A program made the position numbers and the translations under genes. The notes beneath the pieces are model-generated. The model was not told where the DNA came from. It worked only from the letters and a program-made list of their open reading frames with translations, and ran no database searches. 10,598 nucleotides of DNA. It comes from Bdellovibrionales bacterium. Its GTDB lineage: Bacteria > Bdellovibrionota > UBA1018 > CAIMNF01. The stretch covers positions 1 through 10,598 of the forward strand of contig CANGWP010000073.1 of the NCBI GenBank assembly GCA_947457605.1, written 5' to 3'. Positions 7,350 through 10,598 of this stretch are shown in pieces; position 1 is the first letter of the stretch; the number at the start of each line of letters is the position of its first letter.

Positions 7350-8273
7350 ATGAGACAAGCATCCATTGATCTTGGTACCAACACCTGTCTGTTGCTCGTG
7401 CGCGACTCCGGGGGAAGTGTCCTGCACGACGAGTCGACCGTGGTCAGGCTTGGCGAAGGGGTTGCGGCCAGTGGAATCTTGAAGCCCGAGGCGATGAATC
7501 GTGCACGGGAATGCATCGAAAAATACGTTCGAATTGCCACAGGGTTTGGGGTTTCCGCCCAGGACATTGTTGCCGTGGGTACAGCTCAAGCCCGTGATGC
7601 GAAGAATGCCGCTCCATTTTTTGCGGATCTGAAGGCAAGCCTCGGCGTTGACTTTCGGATCCTGTCTGGTGATGAGGAAGCGCGGGCCACCTTTCTTGGA
7701 GCGGCACTTCCGGGAATTGATGCTTCCCGAATGGTGGTCATGGACATTGGTGGTGGAAGTACAGAACTTGTCGCCATTCCAGAGGGAGCCAACGCCCTGT
7801 TGGGCACCAGTCTTGGAATCGGCGCTGTAAAGATCACCGAGAAATTCCTGTTCTCCAATCCCGTGAGTGATGCCGAGTTCTGGGCTGCCGAAGAGGCGAT
7901 TGACCGCGAACTTTCCGCGCTGTTGTCCTGGCGGGATGAGCTTGGTCTTCGCATCAAAGGGGAGCCGGAGTTTGTTGCGGTTGCGGGCACCGCAGTGACC
8001 CTTGCCATGCTTCAGCTTGGAAGCTCCACCTATGATCAGAAGCAGCTGGATGGGGTGGAGCTAAAAAGAGGGGATGTGCATCGAATTGTGGAGGAACTCA
8101 AATGGAGATCCATCGAGGAGCGAAAGGCGATGGTGGGAATGGAGTCGAAGCGAGCGGATGTGATTCTGGCGGGAGCCCTGATTTTCTGGAGAGTCATGGA
8201 AAAGCTTCGTTTTCCCCTGGTGCGCATTTCGACCCGTGGTCTTCGATATGGAGTGCTCGGGCAAGCGAGCTGA
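7350..8273 (+). CDS. Ppx/GppA-family exopolyphosphatase or pppGpp phosphohydrolase, short form
   Basis: Family members cleave terminal phosphate from polyphosphate and/or convert pppGpp to ppGpp. The 307-residue protein is the short form: the ASKHA-fold catalytic pair of domains without the C-terminal HD-like helical region of the roughly 500-residue enzymes. Visible motifs are the phosphate-1 loop SIDLGTNT (5-12), the acidic SGDEEA segment (106-111) that holds the catalytic glutamate, the phosphate-2 loop DIGGGSTEL (132-140), and AGTAVTLAML for the nucleotide-like pocket. AAGGA lies 6 nt before the ATG. The gene begins 17 bp after the AsmA-family gene and is the last in the operon. Sequence alone does not separate Ppx from GppA activity, so no symbol is given. 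There is no clear terminator after the stop. Confidence 0.93.
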   Translation: MRQASIDLGTNTCLLLVRDSGGSVLHDESTVVRLGEGVAASGILKPEAMNRARECIEKYVRIATGFGVSAQDIVAVGTAQARDAKNAAPFFADLKASLGVDFRILSGDEEARATFLGAALPGIDASRMVVMDIGGGSTELVAIPEGANALLGTSLGIGAVKITEKFLFSNPVSDAEFWAAEEAIDRELSALLSWRDELGLRIKGEPEFVAVAGTAVTLAMLQLGSSTYDQKQLDGVELKRGDVHRIVEELKWRSIEERKAMVGMESKRADVILAGALIFWRVMEKLRFPLVRISTRGLRYGVLGQAS

Positions 8274-8314
8274 AGCGAATTCATTGAATCATCTTGTTTC
8301 CTTGCCGGATTTCG

Positions 8315-8327
8315 TTGCCTGAGGCAA
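8315..8327 (+). promoter_or_regulatory. Short inverted repeat in the leader of the S28 peptidase gene
   Basis: TTGCC (8315-8319), a TGA loop and GGCAA (8323-8327) form a 5-bp stem. No T-run follows, so it is unlikely to be an intrinsic terminator for the upstream operon. GAGG at 8321-8324, the only Shine-Dalgarno-like sequence before the peptidase ATG (8337), lies partly in the loop and partly in the stem. If the hairpin forms it could limit ribosome access. Its distance from the start codon (12 nt) is long, so this role is speculative. Confidence 0.25.
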
Positions 8328-8336
8328 AACCTCCGC

Positions 8337-9761
8337 ATGAATCTGCTCGTAAGAGTCCTGTTCTTTGGAGTTGTTCTTGTTCTTTCGGGTACCGCCCGGG
8401 CCGACTTAAAGGACAGGCTGATTCAGAATTACCTGAAAAGAACTGCGCCTCTTTGGCTTGAGTCGAATCTTCCATCTCCCGAAGTGCGTACCTTTGATCA
8501 GTTGATTGATCATTTCGCGCGTGCTGGTTCAAAACTCAAGGGGAGTACCTTCAAACAGCGGTACTTCATTGATTCCAGCTATGCGGAAAATGAATCATCC
8601 CCGGTGCTTTTCTACATTTGTGGGGAGTCCACCTGTGAGGGGCCGTCCGACACTCCGGTGCTGAATCGTTTGGCACGAAAGTACAAAGCCCATCGGGTTG
8701 CACTGGAGCATCGGTTCTATGGGGATAGTCAGCCCTTCGATTCACTTTCTTCCGAAAACCTCCGCTACCTTTCGATGGGCCAGGCGCTTGAAGATCTGGC
8801 TCACTTTCAGCGGTATGCCCAGGCTGCACTGAAGCTCCAAGGAAAATGGATTGCAATCGGAGGCTCGTACCCGGGCGAGCTTTCCGCTTTCTATCGAATG
8901 AAACATCCCGAGCTTGTGGTTGGTGCTCTTGCTTCATCGGCTCCGGTTTTTGCGAAGGCTGATTTTTTTGAATACGATCGCCACGTAGCAAGGGTCGCAG
9001 ATCCCGCATGTTTGAAGGTGATACAAAAAGTGGTCTCCGAGGTCGAGAGTCGATTGGCTTCCGAGCCGTCCCGTACCGAGGTGAAACGGCTGTTTCAATC
9101 GGAGCGGGTCACCCACGACGTGGACTTTCTTTATGTTCTGGCGGATATGGCGGCGATTGCGATTCAATACGGGTTTCAAAAACAGTTTTGTGACGTTTTG
9201 ATCTCAGGCGAGCAAGCGGGAGCACCGGTGGCTGCGTATGCAAAGAGCGGGCTTTCCCTTATGTCCATGCTTGGCACGTCTCCGGTGCAGGATTCTTTCG
9301 GGGGTTCCATGAGTGAGAATCCCGCCGACTACCGTGAGTATGCGGGAAGGCAGTGGATGTATCAGTCCTGTACCGAATTCGGGTTTTATCAAATTGCGAA
9401 TGAGGATTCTGTCCAGACTTCTCGCTCTGCTCGTATTGACCTGAAGTACCACAATGAAGCCTGCGATCGCCTGTTTGGGATCAAGATGCCGGTAAACACC
9501 GAACGAACCAATCGCAATTATTACTCAGGGTTGTTTGACGCCAAAGTGACAAACATCCACTTTACGAATGGCAGCAACGACCCTTGGTCGAATCTTTCGA
9601 TTACAAACGAGAGTCAACTCCAGGAGCTGAATCCAGGCTTGAGCGCGTTCTTTATTCCGGGAGCGGCTCATTGTGATGATCTTGGCTCAAGAGTCATGGC
9701 GGGCCTTACAGAGGCTCGTACCCGCTTTGAGGAGTTGTTTGTTCGCTGGCTTAGCGAATGA
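8337..9761 (+). CDS. Secreted serine peptidase, family S28 (prolylcarboxypeptidase/TSSP-like)
   Basis: The 474-residue protein starts with a Sec signal peptide; ARA at 20-22 before D23 is a good signal peptidase I site, so the enzyme should act in the periplasm or outside. The alpha/beta-hydrolase core is complete: LEHRFYGDSQPF (123-134), L-R-Y-L-S-M-G-Q-A-L-E-D-L (142-154), nucleophile S177 in GGSYPGELSAF, then ASSAPV, the W-x-Y-Q-S-C-T-E-F-G-F-Y segment (340-351), D415 in FTNGSNDPWS and H445 in GAAHCDD. GGSYPG and the CTEFGFY segment resemble thymus-specific serine protease more than prolylcarboxypeptidase. Family members release dipeptides or residues next to proline. C95, C100, C225, C285, C345, C376 and C446 offer several possible disulfides. 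The start codon has no well-placed ribosome-binding site, but no other in-frame ATG precedes the signal. The last 11 bp overlap the convergent minus-strand gene. Confidence 0.93.
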   Translation: MNLLVRVLFFGVVLVLSGTARADLKDRLIQNYLKRTAPLWLESNLPSPEVRTFDQLIDHFARAGSKLKGSTFKQRYFIDSSYAENESSPVLFYICGESTCEGPSDTPVLNRLARKYKAHRVALEHRFYGDSQPFDSLSSENLRYLSMGQALEDLAHFQRYAQAALKLQGKWIAIGGSYPGELSAFYRMKHPELVVGALASSAPVFAKADFFEYDRHVARVADPACLKVIQKVVSEVESRLASEPSRTEVKRLFQSERVTHDVDFLYVLADMAAIAIQYGFQKQFCDVLISGEQAGAPVAAYAKSGLSLMSMLGTSPVQDSFGGSMSENPADYREYAGRQWMYQSCTEFGFYQIANEDSVQTSRSARIDLKYHNEACDRLFGIKMPVNTERTNRNYYSGLFDAKVTNIHFTNGSNDPWSNLSITNESQLQELNPGLSAFFIPGAAHCDDLGSRVMAGLTEARTRFEELFVRWLSE

Positions 9762-9963
9762 TTCGAAGAAGCTTCTGAGCCAGAGCAGGATCCCTTGCCT
9801 GAAGACGCTTTAAGAGCGAGTTCCGGAAGGATGGGTCCGCATGGCGGAGCAGCTCAATGACTTGCTCCAGGCCGTTCACACGGACCGTGGAATCCACGGA
9901 ATCCAGAGGTTCGGTTCGGGGTGGATGGGTCGCGGGGGCATCCTGGCGGGTTCTTTGGTTCAT
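9751..9963 (-). CDS. Small hypothetical protein with FliG middle-domain-like helical pattern
   Basis: The 70-residue product has a polar, proline-rich N-terminal part (to about residue 28) and then a helical segment, V-I-E-L-L-R-H-A-D-P-S-F-R-N-S-L-L-K-R-L, followed by A-R-D-P-A-L-A-Q-K-L-L. The spacing recalls the FliG middle domain (I-L-N-x-x-D-R-x-x-E-x-x-I-L-E-x-L then E-E-x-D-P-E-L-A-E-E-I), but the usual FliG downstream motor domain is absent. It has no signal or membrane segment. Its ATG overlaps the stop of the upstream coiled-coil gene (ATGA, 9960-9963), and AAAGGG lies 8 nt before the start, so it is probably translated as a coupled unit. The 3' end overlaps the S28 peptidase by 11 bp. 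The coding call rests on this coupling, the ribosome-binding site and amphipathic pattern. Flagellar function is only a suggestion. Confidence 0.7.
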   Translation of the reverse strand: MNQRTRQDAPATHPPRTEPLDSVDSTVRVNGLEQVIELLRHADPSFRNSLLKRLQARDPALAQKLLRIIR

Positions 9964-10418
9964 GTGACTTTCCCTTTCTGATTTGTCTTCTGCTTTTCTT
10001 TTTCGAACTGGTGATTGAGCTCATCCGAGGCCTTTTTGTAATGGGCCTGAAGTTTCAGGATTTGTTCGTCGCCGGACCGTTTTTCCTGTTCGATGCGCTG
10101 GGTGTACTGATTGTGAACTTTGGCCGCTTCCTGTTCGCCGGCCATCTGCTCCCTGGCGAGGAGTTCTTGATTCTGTTCCCGGACCTGACCGAGTTTTCGT
10201 TCAAGGATCTCGGCTTCACTTGAGATCTTTACATCGAAATCCCTGCGAATCTCCTCGAGCTGTTTGTTCTGGGTTTCAATCACTTTTCCAAGTTTCTCCC
10301 GATAATTGTCTTCCTTCTCGCGGATCGTGGCGTCCTGATCCCTTTCCATTTGCGTAAGGTAACTACGGTAGCGGATTTCATCGACATTGTTTCCCGGCCC
10401 ATTCATCGAATTGCCCAT
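9960..10418 (-). CDS. Coiled-coil protein of unknown function
   Basis: The 152-residue product starts with a short Gly/Asn/Met-rich segment (to about residue 11), then is almost entirely charged helix (Glu, Lys, Arg, Gln rich) with few prolines, such as Q-L-E-E-I-R-R-D-F-D-V-K-I and A-E-I-L-E-R-K-L-G-Q-V-R-E-Q-N-Q. This predicts a long, soluble, cytoplasmic coiled coil that probably oligomerises. The ATG at 10418 is chosen because a perfect AAGGAGG (10429-10423) lies 4 nt upstream; an in-frame ATG at 10454 would add 12 residues and would run through that ribosome-binding site. It is the first gene of a two-gene minus-strand unit and ends in an ATGA overlap with the FliG-like gene. Size and composition resemble FliJ-like or other structural coiled coils, but no family signature is visible. 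Confidence 0.85.
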   Translation of the reverse strand: MGNSMNGPGNNVDEIRYRSYLTQMERDQDATIREKEDNYREKLGKVIETQNKQLEEIRRDFDVKISSEAEILERKLGQVREQNQELLAREQMAGEQEAAKVHNQYTQRIEQEKRSGDEQILKLQAHYKKASDELNHQFEKEKQKTNQKGKVT

Positions 10419-10422
10419 GGAG

Positions 10423-10429
10423 CCTCCTT
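10423..10429 (-). promoter_or_regulatory. Ribosome-binding site deciding the coiled-coil gene start
   Basis: The minus strand reads AAGGAGG, complementary to the 16S rRNA 3' end, 4 nt before the ATG at 10418. The more upstream in-frame ATG at 10454 has only AAGG directly touching it, with no room for ribosome spacing. This supports the 152-residue over the 164-residue protein. Confidence 0.75.
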
Positions 10430-10470
10430 GAAAATTCGGCAGTGCCTGCCCCATCCTTATGTTCGCAGTC

Positions 10471-10480
10471 GGGAATTCCC
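10471..10480. promoter_or_regulatory. Perfect 10-bp palindrome between divergent genes
   Basis: GGGAATTCCC is its own reverse complement and ends one base before the -35 hexamer of the plus-strand promoter. Its position, in the 107-bp gap between the coiled-coil and ZapA-like genes, would suit a dimeric regulator. Such 10-bp palindromes also arise by chance about once per kilobase, so position is the only argument. Confidence 0.3.
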
Positions 10481-10508
10481 TTCACAATCGGCAAAAAATA
10501 CCTATAAT
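10481..10508 (+). promoter_or_regulatory. Sigma70-like promoter for the ZapA-like gene
   Basis: TTCACA (10481-10486, 5 of 6 matches to TTGACA) and a perfect TATAAT (10503-10508) are separated by 16 nt. Transcription would begin near 10515, giving a leader of only about 11 nt that is filled by the AGAGG ribosome-binding site (10516-10520) before the ATG at 10526. It is the best promoter match in the window. Confidence 0.65.
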
Positions 10509-10525
10509 TCCGGGAAGAGGAATCC

Positions 10526-10598
10526 ATGGCTACATTTTCAAAAGAGTTCACGATATTAGGACAAAAAGTAGTGATTCAGGACCAGGCGCAGGCGGACC
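10526..10598 (+). CDS. zapA: Possible cell-division protein ZapA, 5' end only
   Basis: Twenty-four codons are visible before the right edge, and the rest of the gene is outside the window. The start, M-A-T-F-S-K-E-F-T-I-L-G-Q-K-V-V-I, resembles the first beta-strands of ZapA (typically x-I-x-I-L-G-x-x-Y-x-V), the small protein that bundles FtsZ filaments at the division site. A GAGG ribosome-binding site 5 nt upstream and a good promoter support a real start. The identification rests on a short, low-complexity match and needs the downstream sequence. Confidence 0.5.
   Translation, partial: MATFSKEFTILGQKVVIQDQAQAD

Noticed and set aside
8279..8289. ATTCATTGAAT inverted repeat after the Ppx/GppA gene
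   Set aside because: The arms are 5 bp with a one-base centre, too tight for a hairpin, and no T-run follows; I could not pair it with a convincing promoter.
9767..9776. Palindrome AGAAGCTTCT near the S28/FliG-like junction
   Set aside because: It has no loop and no following T-run, so it is not a terminator, and it lies within coding sequence of the small protein.
9921..10223. 100-codon plus-strand frame rich in Phe and Leu
   Set aside because: It looks like a membrane protein only because it is antisense to the Glu/Lys-rich coiled-coil gene, whose codons read as Phe/Leu on the opposite strand.
1..10598. Search for mobile elements, CRISPR repeats, tRNA genes or toxin-antitoxin pairs
   Set aside because: No long direct or terminal repeats, transposase motifs, spaced repeat arrays or cloverleaf-like segments were seen; the coiled-coil/small-protein pair has no toxin signature.

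Overview
The window looks like a chromosomal segment of a Gram-negative bacterium with near-balanced base composition. A lipoprotein with a lipobox-like signal, two Sec-secreted proteins, an AsmA-type envelope protein and tightly packed, overlapping genes suggest a Bdellovibrionota or deltaproteobacterial relative. That placement is inferred from gene content, not proven. No mobile element, CRISPR array, rRNA or tRNA gene is visible. Most of the window is housekeeping or envelope biology, not a defence or mobile island.

Left part (1-1596). A secreted CAP-domain (SCP/PR1/YkwD-like) protein on the minus strand runs off the left edge. It is divergent from a small cysteine-rich predicted lipoprotein (634-1287). 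The lipoprotein converges on, and overlaps by 15 bp, a single-domain rhodanese (1273-1596, minus).

Central plus-strand cluster (1681-8273). A putative promoter in the 84-bp rhodanese/gatC gap drives gatC-gatA-gatB, the three subunits of tRNA-dependent amidotransferase. These are followed, with almost no gaps, by a 787-residue AsmA-family protein and a Ppx/GppA-type phosphatase. The gaps are 11 bp (gatC-gatA), a 4-bp ATGA overlap (gatA-gatB), 2 bp (gatB-asmA) and 17 bp (asmA-ppx), so this reads as one operon. It joins aminoacyl-tRNA production to an envelope protein and a polyphosphate/(p)ppGpp enzyme.

Right part (8337-10598). After a 63-bp gap comes a secreted serine peptidase of family S28 (the prolylcarboxypeptidase / thymus-specific serine protease group). 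It overlaps by 11 bp the 3' end of a minus-strand two-gene unit: a 152-residue, highly charged coiled-coil protein followed, through an ATGA overlap, by a 70-residue protein with a helical pattern resembling the FliG middle domain. Divergent from this unit, a good sigma70-like promoter precedes a gene cut by the right edge. Its first 24 residues resemble the cell-division protein ZapA.

The least understood parts are the coiled-coil/FliG-like pair, the cysteine-rich lipoprotein and the role of a eukaryote-like S28 peptidase in this organism. I see no clear evidence for a wholly new system.
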